DNA of 64,000 nucleotides, taken from assembly GCF_945836005.1 (NCBI RefSeq), contig NZ_OX241534.1:1167501-1231500 (forward strand), given 5' to 3'. The stretch is from Candidatus Nitrosacidococcus sp. I8. GTDB lineage: Bacteria; Pseudomonadota; Gammaproteobacteria; Nitrosococcales; Nitrosococcaceae. Position numbers and translations under genes: made by a program. The notes under the pieces were generated by a model, which was given only the letters and a program-made list of their open reading frames with translations, was not told the origin of the DNA and searched no databases. Below, one piece after another: positions 47,601-55,789 of the stretch (within the stretch, counting starts at the first letter, position 1; every line of letters begins with the position of its first letter).

Positions 47601-47839
47601 TAGCAATTTCCACTGGTGCTGGATCAAATGCACGCAATGCAGTAGGCACAGGCGTAATGGGGGGAATGTTGTTTGCTACCTTCTTTGGCGTACTACTTAT
47701 TCCTGTATTCTATACTTTTGTTCGCCGTATGCTAGGAGATAAATTAGATGAAGTGTCTACGAAAATGTCCCATGTAACACCGGCTAGTATTGACCACAAG
47801 CATGTTGAGGTCGAGGAGATTAGCAAAAATAACGATTAG
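44639..47839 (+). CDS. acrB: RND multidrug transporter (AcrB-like, HAE1)
   Basis: 1066 residues, the length of HAE1 proton-driven drug pumps. MPNFFIDRPIFAWVISILL is the standard N-terminus; GIVVDDAIVVIENVERLM in helix 4 has the two proton-relay Asp, and AAKNAILIVEFAVE the matching second-half motif. Two large periplasmic loops lie after helices 1 and 7. It follows acrA by 22 bases. Expression is probably controlled through the operator at 43287; the cognate repressor seems to be the amber-interrupted gene at 34273. Confidence 0.95.
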   Translation: MPNFFIDRPIFAWVISILLSLAGVLAILSLGIESYPNIAPPQIVVTARYNGASASTTEKNVTQVIEQELVGIDHLLYFQSQSSSNGETQITLSFEVGIDPDIAQVQVQNKVTIATPRLPDQVAREGITVVKSNPDFLMFTALVSDNPNINSDQLNDIVASRIKEQIGRISGVGNTRQLGSEYAMRVWIDPDKLRGYSLSPMEVRRAIEAQNVQFSAGSLGADPTKDSKLNFIVSAEKRLDSPEQFENIILRADPNGTTVKLKDVADISFGRQIYGMDTSWSDKPAAGLGIQLLPGANALEVGKKVRAKFDELAEDFPDGVRWFAPYDTVPFIKKSIEGVTHTLLEAVILVFFVMLIFLQNFRATIIPTLVIPVSLFGTFIGLKILGFSINQLSLFGMVLAIGIVVDDAIVVIENVERLMTEEGLSPRDASRKAMKQIGGAVVAITVVLMAVFVPSAFQSGAAGIIYKQFALTMVIAMAFSAFLALSFTPALCASFLKPTHGDKDKKNFIFRGFDFVFEKFTNLYIRYTDSSINHTSRGMVVFAIIVFLVGFLYPRLPDSFVPEEDQGFALVIVQLPPGSSIKRTQKVMSEIYNIAKNQQELRGVFQITGFSFVGSGENVGMAFINLKDWDDRPTTSRQFIDKMNMLLFGSIKDAQVFTVNLPTIRGLSQFGGIDLYLQARTGQPTEELIQAQNILVGKANQSPSFFGVRPNTLSPSPQLQLKVDRVQAESMGLSVADIYNTIGLILAPVYINDFNYQGRVKRVYVQAAEPFRMNPEEALQHVYMPSTQMDSDGLSEMIPLANIVDEKWEFLLPKLSRYNGYSAIEIVGEPATGHASGEAMGEIEKIINNDLPKGFGLEWTGQSYQEIIAGKTALFLIGLSIVIVFLALAALYESWSIPTSVLLVVPLGLLGTVVFTMLWHMPNDLYFKIGMITVIGLAAKNAILIVEFAVEAQHMGRTLRDAVVEAARLRLRPIVMTSIAFIGGVFPLAISTGAGSNARNAVGTGVMGGMLFATFFGVLLIPVFYTFVRRMLGDKLDEVSTKMSHVTPASIDHKHVEVEEISKNND

Positions 47840-47869
47840 AAATTTTGCCCTTTGATATAAAAAACTAAA

Positions 47870-47902
47870 CTAAAGGCTACTTAATTTTTAAGTAGCCTTT
47901 AG
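47870..47902. terminator. Strong bidirectional hairpin between acrB and the dehydrogenase gene
   Basis: CTAAAGGCTACTTAA and TTAAGTAGCCTTTAG form a perfect 15-bp stem with a 3-base loop between convergent genes. T-rich sequence follows on the minus side (TTTAGTTTTTTAT), less so on the plus side. Confidence 0.85.
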
Positions 47903-47912
47903 ATAAAGAAAA

Positions 47913-49091
47913 TTATTTGATTATATTATGAGGATCAATTACAAATTTCTTTGCAACCCCTGAATCAAAAGCCTGGTAAGCTTCTGGGGCTGATATCAAT
48001 GGAATAATTTCAACATTGACTGCTTTTGCAATCTGAATGCGATCATGTAAGATCGCCATCATTAAGCCTCGATGATATTTCATGACTGGGGTTTGTCCAG
48101 TAAAAAGGGAGTGGGACTTTGCCCAACCAAGGCCAAATCTTAAACTAAGCGTACCTAACTTAGCACTTTCAATTTTAGCTCCTGGATCTTCAGTCACATA
48201 AAGTCCCGGAATACCAATTGCCCCTGCCGCTCTTGTCACTTCCATTAATTGATTTAACACGATTGCCGGTGCTTCTATATCACCATGGCTTTTTGCCTCA
48301 AATCCTACACAATCTACAGCACAATCAACTTCTGGTACACCAAGAATATGCTCAATTTGATCGGTAATATTGCTATGGATTCCTAAATTAATAGTCTCGC
48401 AACCAAATGACCTTGCATGGACAAGCCGTGCTTCATTAAAATCAGCCACAATCACAACAGCTGCACCTAATAAAAAAGCAGCAGCGGCAGCAGCTAATCC
48501 AACAGGACCTGCACCAGAAATTAATACAGTAGATCCAGTAGTGACCCCCGCAGAGATGCAGCCATGGTAACCGGTAGGTAAAATATCGGTTAAACAAGCA
48601 AGATCTCGAATTTTTTCAAGTGCTTGATCTTTGTCTGGGAATTTTAATACATTCCAATCTGCATAAGGGATCATGACATACTCTGCTTGCCCGCCAATCC
48701 AACCTCCCATATCAACATAGCCATAGGCCCCACCAGCTCGCTCTGTGTTAACGCTAAGGCATACTTCGGTATGACTTTCTTTACAGTTTCGGCAACGACC
48801 ACAAGCTACATTAAAAGGCACAGAGACAATATCTCCTTTTTTTATAAACTCAACGTCTTTGCCACACTCAATAACTTCACCAGTAATTTCGTGACCTAAT
48901 ACCATGCCTATAGGTGCTGTGGTACGGCCTCGCACCATATGCTGATCGCTTCCGCAAATATTAGTGGCAATCGGTTTTACAATCACACCATGATCGCATT
49001 TACGACTACCAATAGCCAATTTAGGAAATTCAATACTTTGGATCTCAACTTTACCATTTCCTATATAAACAACCCCATAATTACTAGCCAT
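47913..49091 (-). CDS. fdhA: Zinc alcohol dehydrogenase, glutathione-independent formaldehyde dehydrogenase type
   Basis: 392 residues, medium-chain dehydrogenase. The catalytic zinc region NICGSDQHMVRGRTTAP and GHEITGEVIECG, the structural zinc cysteines CGRCRNCKESHTEVC, and the NAD motif GAGPVGLAAAAAA are present. The long insert and VRGRTTAPIGMVLGHE block match the Pseudomonas-type FdhA that oxidises formaldehyde by dismutation. Here it may detoxify formaldehyde, for instance from methanol oxidised by ammonia monooxygenase; that role is inferred. Confidence 0.88.
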   Translation of the reverse strand: MASNYGVVYIGNGKVEIQSIEFPKLAIGSRKCDHGVIVKPIATNICGSDQHMVRGRTTAPIGMVLGHEITGEVIECGKDVEFIKKGDIVSVPFNVACGRCRNCKESHTEVCLSVNTERAGGAYGYVDMGGWIGGQAEYVMIPYADWNVLKFPDKDQALEKIRDLACLTDILPTGYHGCISAGVTTGSTVLISGAGPVGLAAAAAAFLLGAAVVIVADFNEARLVHARSFGCETINLGIHSNITDQIEHILGVPEVDCAVDCVGFEAKSHGDIEAPAIVLNQLMEVTRAAGAIGIPGLYVTEDPGAKIESAKLGTLSLRFGLGWAKSHSLFTGQTPVMKYHRGLMMAILHDRIQIAKAVNVEIIPLISAPEAYQAFDSGVAKKFVIDPHNIIK

Positions 49092-49154
49092 AACTAAGTT
49101 CCTAACTGTTACAATTAGTGGAATTATAATTTATACCATTTTTTACCTAAATCA

Positions 49155-50636
49155 ATGTTATCGAGAATAGTTAAATTAGCTTGCTACTTATCACCACAAA
49201 CTAGTTTGATTCCAGCTAGATTAGATCGATTACCTTGGGCGAGATTTCATTGGATTGTGGTTATTGGTCTAGGTGTTGCGTGGGTTTTAGATGGTTTAGG
49301 AGCACAAGTGGTTGCTTCTGCTGGATTTCAGCAATCTTTGCATATGTCTCCTAAAGAAGTAGGACTATCAGCAAGTATTTATCTTGCTGGACAAGTTATC
49401 GGTGCCTTATTTTTTGGTAGGCTATCGGATAAGCTCGGTCGAAGAAAACTCTTTATTATTACCTTAGGAATCTACTTAGCAGGCAGTACTTTAGCGGGGT
49501 TTTCTTTTTTCTTATGGCAATTATTTGTTGCACAGTTTATTTCTGGTTTAGGGATAGGCGGAGAGCATACTGCGATTAATTCTGCGATTGATGAGCTTAT
49601 ACCTTCTAAATACCGAGGGCGTGCCAGTATTGCGATTAATGGTACCTATTGGGGTGGAGCAGCACTAGGGGCTAGTACAAATTTATTTTTACTAAATCCT
49701 AATATTTTTTCAGAGAATATAGGTTGGCGAATCAGCTTTCTTTTAGGGCCTATTTTAGGGTTAATAATCGTTTATTTACGCCGCCATATTCCAGAAAGCC
49801 CACGATGGATGGTAGGTCATGGATATAAGGATGAGGCGGAAAAAATTGTTAATAAGATTGAATCTGAAATTCAATCTCAGGGATATACGCTTAGTAAAGT
49901 GCCTAAAAATAAAGCATTAAAAATTTTTAACCAGAAAGATATCTCAGTAATTGAGTTAATTAAATTACTTTTTAAGCGATATCCTAGACAAACTTTTGTT
50001 AGCTTTTCTATGATGGTTACCCAATCTATACTATATAATTCTATTTTCTTTTCTTATGCTTTAGTTCTGCAGAATTTTTACCACACAAATCCTAGCTCAA
50101 CTCAATATTACTTCTTTCCATTTGCTATAGGGAATTTAGTTGGTCCTCTTATTTTAGGGAAGTATTTTGATACCGTAGGTAGGCGAAAAATGATCTTTAT
50201 TACCTATAGTATTTCTGGGATTATTCTAATAATTTCTGCAATTCTTTTTTATAAGAGTATACTATCAGCAACGATGCAAGCAACTCTTTGGAGTGCTTCA
50301 TTCTTTTTTGCCTCCGCTGCAGCCTCTTCTGCTTATCTTACGGTAAGTGAAATTTTTCCTTTGAATATACGAAGTCAAGCAATTTCCTATTTCTTCTCTA
50401 TCGCTCAGCTGACTGGTGCTATTGCCCCATCTATTTTTGGCTTACTTATTAATAATGGGATTGAAAATTTGAAGGGTGGTCATATAGCAGTAGTACTACT
50501 TGCAAGTGGTGAAATTGATAGAGGCCCGCTAGTTATAGGATATCTTTTTGCAGCAGGTATTATGATTCTTGGCGGATTAATCGCATTTGCTTTTGGCTAT
50601 GATGCAGAGCAAAAATCCCTAGAAGAGATTACTTAG
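49155..50636 (+). CDS. MFS transporter, tandem copy 1
   Basis: 493 residues, 12 predicted helices. FFGRLSDKLGRRKLF is the MFS loop 2-3 motif, HIPESPRWMVGHG the sugar-porter-type PESPR motif after helix 6, and FDTVGRRKMIF the second-half equivalent. It resembles aromatic/sugar acid or niacin-type MHS-like porters; the substrate is unknown. The next gene is a close paralogue in the same orientation, 39 bases on, so this is a tandem duplication. Confidence 0.88.
   Translation: MLSRIVKLACYLSPQTSLIPARLDRLPWARFHWIVVIGLGVAWVLDGLGAQVVASAGFQQSLHMSPKEVGLSASIYLAGQVIGALFFGRLSDKLGRRKLFIITLGIYLAGSTLAGFSFFLWQLFVAQFISGLGIGGEHTAINSAIDELIPSKYRGRASIAINGTYWGGAALGASTNLFLLNPNIFSENIGWRISFLLGPILGLIIVYLRRHIPESPRWMVGHGYKDEAEKIVNKIESEIQSQGYTLSKVPKNKALKIFNQKDISVIELIKLLFKRYPRQTFVSFSMMVTQSILYNSIFFSYALVLQNFYHTNPSSTQYYFFPFAIGNLVGPLILGKYFDTVGRRKMIFITYSISGIILIISAILFYKSILSATMQATLWSASFFFASAAASSAYLTVSEIFPLNIRSQAISYFFSIAQLTGAIAPSIFGLLINNGIENLKGGHIAVVLLASGEIDRGPLVIGYLFAAGIMILGGLIAFAFGYDAEQKSLEEIT
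49309..49351 (+). repeat. 43-bp direct repeat, copy 1 (in MFS pair)
   Basis: This stretch is identical to 50836-50878 in the paralogue, at the same codon positions. The rest of the two genes differs at many third positions, so this block may reflect strong constraint or recent gene conversion. Confidence 0.85.
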
Positions 50637-50675
50637 ATTTAAATATACTACTTATCTATTTTTCTAGAACCATAT

Positions 50676-52163
50676 ATGGGTAAATTGACTTCTCATCTTA
50701 ATTATTATAAGAATTCTTCTCCTATCACTAGTTTAATTCCAGCAAGAATGGATCGGCTACCTTGGGTACGATTTCATTGGATTGTTTTAATTGGACTAGG
50801 TGCTGCATGGGCCTTAGACGGGTTAGGTGCGCAAATGGTTGCTTCTGCTGGATTTCAGCAATCTTTGCATATGTCTCCCAAAGAAGTGGGCTTATCAGCA
50901 AGTATTTTTCTCTTTGGTCAAGTAATGGGTGCCCTATTTTTTGGGAGATTAGCAGATAGGTTAGGGCGAAAAAAAATCTTCATAGTTACTTTGGGAATTT
51001 GTATTTTTGGTAGTATTCTAGCTAGCCTGTCTTTTTCTATTTGGATATTTTTAATTGCCCAATTTATTACTAGTTTTGGATTTGGCGGAGAACATGCTGC
51101 CATTAATTCTGCTATTGATGAAATTATCCCCTCCAAATATCGGGGGCGTGCTAGCCTCGCTATTAATGGGACTCATTGGGGTGGTGCCGTGTTGGGTGCA
51201 AGTGCTAATTTTTTTTTACTTAATTCGGATATATTTCCAGAGGGTATTGGTTGGAGAATTGGGTTTCTTATAGGACCAACCCTAGGATTAATTATTATTT
51301 ATCTACGATACTACATTCCAGAAAGCCCACGATGGATGCTCAGCCGTGGTTATGAAAAGGAAGCAGAACAAATTGTAAGCAGCATTGAAACTCAAATCCA
51401 ATCTCAGGGGTATGTACTTAATAGAGTGCCTAAACATAAAGCATTACCGGTATATAGGAAAAAAAATATTCCAAGCACTGTATTATTTAAACTATTTTTT
51501 TACCAATACCCTCGGCAAACCTTTGTAAGCTTTTCCTTAATGGTAGCCCAATCTATTTTATACAATGCTCTTTTTTTCTCTTATGCACTTGTTTTAAAAC
51601 ACTACTATGGTTTAGATTCCAACTCAATTCAATACTATTTTTTCCCTTTTGCAGTTGCTAATTTGATGGGCCCTCTTATTCTAGGAAAATATTTTGACAC
51701 GATAGGTAGGCGGAAAATGATTTTTACTACTTATAGTATTTCTGGATTAATCCTAGCAATTTCTGCAATCCTTTTTTACAAAAATATGCTTTCTGCAGTA
51801 GCACAAACGGCTTTATGGGGTTCTTTATTCTTTTTTGCCTCTGCTGCTGCTGCATCAGCTTATCTTACTGTAAGCGAAGTTTTCCCTTTAAATATTCGAG
51901 GCCAAGCAATTTCCTACTTCTTTTCTATCTCTCAATTAACAGGTGCTATTGCTCCTTTTATGTTTGGCGTGCTTATTAACGGTGGAATTGAAGAGTTAAA
52001 AGAAGGGCATATAGCATATGTATTACTCGCAGGAGGGAAAATCAATAGAATACCACTAGTGATTGGATATCTTTTCTCTGCAGGTATTATGATTCTTGGT
52101 GGGATTATTGCCTTGTTTTTTGGTTATGATGCTGAAGGAAAACCCTTAGAAGAAATCAGTTAG
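50676..52163 (+). CDS. MFS transporter, tandem copy 2
   Basis: 495 residues and colinear with the preceding gene: the same LIPARxDRLPWxRFHWIV opening, FFGRLADRLGRKKIF, YIPESPRWMLSRG and FDTIGRRKMIF, and the same C-terminal LEEIS/LEEIT end. Differences are concentrated in the cytosolic loop (about residues 225-270) and some helices, so the two may differ in substrate. A 43-bp stretch near codon 55 is identical in both genes. Confidence 0.88.
   Translation: MGKLTSHLNYYKNSSPITSLIPARMDRLPWVRFHWIVLIGLGAAWALDGLGAQMVASAGFQQSLHMSPKEVGLSASIFLFGQVMGALFFGRLADRLGRKKIFIVTLGICIFGSILASLSFSIWIFLIAQFITSFGFGGEHAAINSAIDEIIPSKYRGRASLAINGTHWGGAVLGASANFFLLNSDIFPEGIGWRIGFLIGPTLGLIIIYLRYYIPESPRWMLSRGYEKEAEQIVSSIETQIQSQGYVLNRVPKHKALPVYRKKNIPSTVLFKLFFYQYPRQTFVSFSLMVAQSILYNALFFSYALVLKHYYGLDSNSIQYYFFPFAVANLMGPLILGKYFDTIGRRKMIFTTYSISGLILAISAILFYKNMLSAVAQTALWGSLFFFASAAAASAYLTVSEVFPLNIRGQAISYFFSISQLTGAIAPFMFGVLINGGIEELKEGHIAYVLLAGGKINRIPLVIGYLFSAGIMILGGIIALFFGYDAEGKPLEEIS
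50836..50878 (+). repeat. 43-bp direct repeat, copy 2 (in MFS pair)
   Basis: Identical to 49309-49351. It codes for VASAGFQQSLHMSP, a periplasmic-side segment after helix 1. Confidence 0.85.
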
Positions 52164-52180
52164 CTTTGACTAAGGGTATC

Positions 52181-52708
52181 TTATTTAATATATTTATTAC
52201 CTGTTAACTCATCTTCAAATCCAAAATGGGTAAGATCTTCCATTCGTTGGGGATATAAAATCCCATCTAAATGATCGCATTCATGTTGTACAACCCGAGC
52301 ATGAAATCCTGCTGCTTCTCGAGTGATTTTATTTCCTTTTTGATCATAGCCATGATAACGAATATTAAGGTAGCGTGGTACTAGCCCACGTAGTCCTGGT
52401 ACACTTAAACAACCTTCCCAGCTATCTTCCATATTTTTTCCTAAATACTCAATAACAGGATTGATAAGCACCGTTCTAGTAATAAGATCTGCTTCTGGGT
52501 AGCGAGAACTCACTTCTCCTCCAAAGATAACAACCCGTAGACTAATACCAATTTGAGGAGCGGCAAGCCCAGCTCCATTATATGCGGTCATCGTCTCAAA
52601 CATATCCTCGATGAGTAGATCGAGATCTTTATGATTAAGCTGGGTAATAGGTTGAGCAATTTCTTTTAAAATAGGATTTCCCATCTTTAAGATGGTATGT
52701 ACAGCCAT
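52181..52708 (-). CDS. def: Peptide deformylase
   Basis: Removes the formyl group from nascent N-terminal Met. All three motifs are present: [18 protein letters not shown] with the metal-binding Cys, and HECDHLDG with two metal-binding His. 175 residues. The C-terminal tail after HLDG is normal. It is not next to fmt, its usual partner, so it may be a second or relocated copy. Confidence 0.95.
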   Translation of the reverse strand: MAVHTILKMGNPILKEIAQPITQLNHKDLDLLIEDMFETMTAYNGAGLAAPQIGISLRVVIFGGEVSSRYPEADLITRTVLINPVIEYLGKNMEDSWEGCLSVPGLRGLVPRYLNIRYHGYDQKGNKITREAAGFHARVVQHECDHLDGILYPQRMEDLTHFGFEDELTGNKYIK

Positions 52709-52859
52709 TTTATTTTCCCATTTACATGTAAGCCAAAATAGTTATTTATACTCACTATAGCTTTTTAAAAAATAAAATTAAGGATAATTTTTTATCTTAA
52801 TGTTTCCATTATAGAATGGTAATTATAGTAATTAAATAGTTTAATCCTAGAGAAAAAGA

Positions 52860-53768
52860 TTGAAAATTATGTATGCTTTCGCCCAGTTTATTATAAAAAA
52901 TAGAGCCTATGCTATAGGTATTGCTGCACTCTTAGGTAGATTCTCTATTATGATTCCCCCACTATCTTTATTTAGCGGAGCTACGGTAGGGTTAGTTACC
53001 TTACAACAGGGAATTAAAGAAGGGCTGATTATAATTTTTGGTGCTACCTTCTTTTTAGGGCTAGCTTCTTTAATCGTAATTAAAAAAATAGATTTGGCTT
53101 TTTTATTACTTATTGGATTATGGTTACCTAGTTTATTAGGTTGTTGGATCTTGCGAGTCAGTCGCTCTCAAACATTTACCCTACTTGCTATTGGTGGGAT
53201 TTCCAGCTTATTTGCTATGGGAATGCACCTTGCCGTAGGAGATGTTGTCACTTGGTGGCAACAAATTATTGAACAAATTATCCAGCAGTCAAATATAAAA
53301 GGAGCAGCTGCAGAACAGTTCACTCAAAGAAAATCGCTCATACTTATGAACGGTTTAGTCGCTATGTTTTTTGGTCTGAATTTAATGATGACTGTTTTAT
53401 TAGCACGGTGGTGGCAGGGATTACTCTATAACCCAACTGGGTTTGTAAGGGAATTTCATGGATTACGCTTACCCTATCAGTTGAGTTGGGCAGCAATACT
53501 GTTAACTATTGTTGTATTAATGAGCGATCATAGTGTAGAAGCTCATATCACCACCGATTTATTGATAATAACAATTATGATGTACCTGTTTCAGGGGCTT
53601 TCAGCTATTCATGGATTAATTGCTACTCGAAATTTACCTCGACTATGGCTATTTCCCGTATATCTAGGGATTTTTTTCCTATCTCCTTATTTTGTAATAG
53701 GGATAGCTATTATAGGGATAGTTGATACGTTAGTTAACTTTCGCCGTCCTAATTTATCTAAAAATTAG
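52860..53768 (+). CDS. DUF2232-type membrane protein (YybS-like)
   Basis: 302 residues with eight or so predicted helices and a C-terminal SAIHGLIATRN, typical of DUF2232 membrane proteins. Function unknown; homologues often lie near ribosomal or cell-envelope genes. The frame opens at a TTG (52860), with an ATG three codons later (52869) that is equally plausible. The 3' end overlaps nagZ by 4 bases. Confidence 0.7.
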   Translation: MKIMYAFAQFIIKNRAYAIGIAALLGRFSIMIPPLSLFSGATVGLVTLQQGIKEGLIIIFGATFFLGLASLIVIKKIDLAFLLLIGLWLPSLLGCWILRVSRSQTFTLLAIGGISSLFAMGMHLAVGDVVTWWQQIIEQIIQQSNIKGAAAEQFTQRKSLILMNGLVAMFFGLNLMMTVLLARWWQGLLYNPTGFVREFHGLRLPYQLSWAAILLTIVVLMSDHSVEAHITTDLLIITIMMYLFQGLSAIHGLIATRNLPRLWLFPVYLGIFFLSPYFVIGIAIIGIVDTLVNFRRPNLSKN

Positions 53769-54784
53769 TGCAAATTAGTGATTATCTCTACTGCTTTATG
53801 CCAAGCGGGGCTCTGCTGTAATTGAGTACGATTCATAAATTCTTGAGAGTAAAAGTTAGCTAACCGATTTGATGATTCTAAATTAGGAGTAATTTTATCT
53901 AATTCTTTAAGCAGAGCATTATAATCTCTATCATAGTTACATATCAGTGCCATATCACACCCAGCAGCTAATGTCTTATAAACACGATTAGCTATACTAC
54001 CTACACTAGAAGCCCCTACCATAGTTAAATCATCGCTGATACTTGCTCCTTTAAATTCTAATTCATTTCGTAGGATACTTTTTAACCATACTTCTGAGAA
54101 ACCTACAGGTTGTGAATCTATAGATGGGTAAAGTACATGGGCGGGCATAATTCCATCTAATTTGGGCATTATCCTTTGGAATGGAATCATATCGCTGGCT
54201 CTAATTATATTTAAAGTACGAGTGTCGATTGGGCATTCAATATGAGAATCAGCAGCTACAGAGCCATGGCCTGGAAAATGCTTACCTACGCTGGCCATTC
54301 CTGCTTTTTTCATTCCTTGAATATAGGCATTTGCTAAAGTAGTTACGATATTAGGATTCTGATGAAATGCCCTATCTCCTATTACCGAGCTTATTCCTAG
54401 ATCTATATCTAAAATAGGGGCAAAGCTAAAATCTACCCCTACCGATTGTAGTTCAACAGCCATTAACCAGCCTGCTGTGATTGCTATCTTACAGGCATCT
54501 TTAGGATTACGATCGTAAATCTCACCAAATATTCTAGCTGGAGGTAGTAAGGTAAAATATTCTCTAAATCGTTGCACTCGCCCTCCTTCATGATCTACTG
54601 CAATTAAAAGTTTAGAATCTTTTTGAATACTATGAATATCTGAGGTAAGGTGCTCTAGTTGTGTTATAGATTCATAATTTCTGGTAAAAAGAATCACGCC
54701 ACCTACTAAGGGATGAGCAAGAATGATTCGCTCTTTTGAGGTAATAACTTTTCCCTTTAAATCAATCATCAATGGACCAATCAT
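53765..54784 (-). CDS. nagZ: Beta-N-acetylglucosaminidase (peptidoglycan recycling)
   Basis: GH3 enzyme that removes GlcNAc from 1,6-anhydro-muropeptides in the cytosol. 339 residues. DHEGGRVQRF, the acid/base loop KHFPGHGSVAADSH and the nucleophile region SDDLTM are intact. No signal peptide. Its product is the substrate for amidase and AnmK (anmK at 1073). The YkuD gene 9 bases upstream is likely co-transcribed. Confidence 0.95.
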   Translation of the reverse strand: MIGPLMIDLKGKVITSKERIILAHPLVGGVILFTRNYESITQLEHLTSDIHSIQKDSKLLIAVDHEGGRVQRFREYFTLLPPARIFGEIYDRNPKDACKIAITAGWLMAVELQSVGVDFSFAPILDIDLGISSVIGDRAFHQNPNIVTTLANAYIQGMKKAGMASVGKHFPGHGSVAADSHIECPIDTRTLNIIRASDMIPFQRIMPKLDGIMPAHVLYPSIDSQPVGFSEVWLKSILRNELEFKGASISDDLTMVGASSVGSIANRVYKTLAAGCDMALICNYDRDYNALLKELDKITPNLESSNRLANFYSQEFMNRTQLQQSPAWHKAVEIITNLH

Positions 54785-54793
54785 AGTAATTAT

Positions 54794-55288
54794 TTAATCC
54801 TTTTCTGCAATAAATATAGGGGTACCTACCCGAATATAATCGAATAGTTTAAGTAGCGGTTCATTATATATACGAATACAGCCATGGGAGTTTGGAATTC
54901 CTATAGGAATTTCTTCAGGAGTACCATGAATATAAATATAACGCTTCATTGTATCTACAGAACCAAAGCGATTTTTGCTTGGCTCTAATCCGCTGAGCCA
55001 TAAAATACGGGTAAGGATCCAGTCTCGATCTGGATTTGCTCGTCCTAATTCTGGTGTATAAATCTCGCCAGTAGGTCGTCTTCCTGTAAATACGGTATTT
55101 ATAGGGTATTTTTCTCCAATTTTAGCCCGTATCTGATGCCATCCTCTTGGGGTACATCCACTATTTATTTGTTCACCTACGCCATTTTTAGCTGTAGAAA
55201 TAGATGTTTCAAAAATAATATTTTTATTCTCTATTAATTTAAGCTTCTGTTTTTCAACAGATATATAAATACAAAGAGAGTGAATCAT
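54794..55288 (-). CDS. YkuD-family L,D-transpeptidase or L,D-carboxypeptidase, no signal peptide
   Basis: 164 residues covering one YkuD domain with the catalytic motif HGTPEEIPIGIPNSHGCIRI (His ... Ser-His-Gly-Cys-Ile-Arg). Periplasmic L,D-transpeptidases have a signal peptide or anchor; none is seen here: the chain starts MIHSLCIYISVEKQK. Its gene precedes nagZ directly. A cytosolic YkuD enzyme could be an L,D-carboxypeptidase trimming recycled tetrapeptides, as known for LdcV-like proteins. That role is inferred. Confidence 0.85.
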   Translation of the reverse strand: MIHSLCIYISVEKQKLKLIENKNIIFETSISTAKNGVGEQINSGCTPRGWHQIRAKIGEKYPINTVFTGRRPTGEIYTPELGRANPDRDWILTRILWLSGLEPSKNRFGSVDTMKRYIYIHGTPEEIPIGIPNSHGCIRIYNEPLLKLFDYIRVGTPIFIAEKD

Positions 55289-55609
55289 AGAAAAAAAATA
55301 AATAGATACTACACTTATTAATTCAGGATTTATTAAGAGAGTTATGAATTAAAATTCTCTAGCTTAATCACCACAGATTAACAAAATTTTAATGTTTAGC
55401 TCTACTCTATGAGTAGAGCTAATCTTACTAGAAGGGTTATCTATTTTTAAAAATTTTTAAATGATAAAATGGTTATTTTTTTCTAATTTTATATCTACCT
55501 ACTATAGAAATCGCACCAACACTATTTATTAAAAAACAGAAATCTCCAGTTTGGAGCACAAACTCATTGAGTTAAGAGTACTAAGTATACTTTTAACAAC
55601 ACATTGAAA
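55289..55609. other. AT-rich region between the YkuD gene and the efflux leader
   Basis: About 320 bases without a credible gene, with long A/T runs. It presumably holds the promoters for both the minus-strand ldt-nagZ pair and the plus-strand leader; TATACT (55585-55590) is a possible -10 for the latter. No strong repeat was seen here. Confidence 0.45.
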
Positions 55610-55789
55610 TACCGTGAGGAGCACGGTAGTTAGGATTTGTGGACTAGCATACACACCTGAATTTTACCTAACATAGGTAGGGCTTAGGGCTGGGTTGAAG
55701 CAAGAAATACGCAGCGAGCAGATGTGCATGGATGCTTGCAGTTATTGTGAAGCGTAAGTCGTCAACTCTGATTTATACAGAAGGGAAGT
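55610..55789 (+). ncRNA. Structured leader RNA candidate before the efflux island
   Basis: Within 180 bases the plus strand can form: TACCGTG-AGGAG-CACGGTA (55610-55628, perfect); GTTAGG (55629-55634) with CCTAAC (55667-55672); TACCT-AACAT-AGGTA (55665-55679), which competes for the same CCT; GCAAG (55700-55704) with CTTGC (55735-55739); and AGTT with AACT (55740-55767). G+C is clearly higher than in flanking DNA. The mutually exclusive helices suggest a switch; the overall look also recalls HEARO/omega-type or group II intron RNAs. I cannot assign a family. The AGAAGGGAAGT ribosome site follows at once. Confidence 0.5.
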
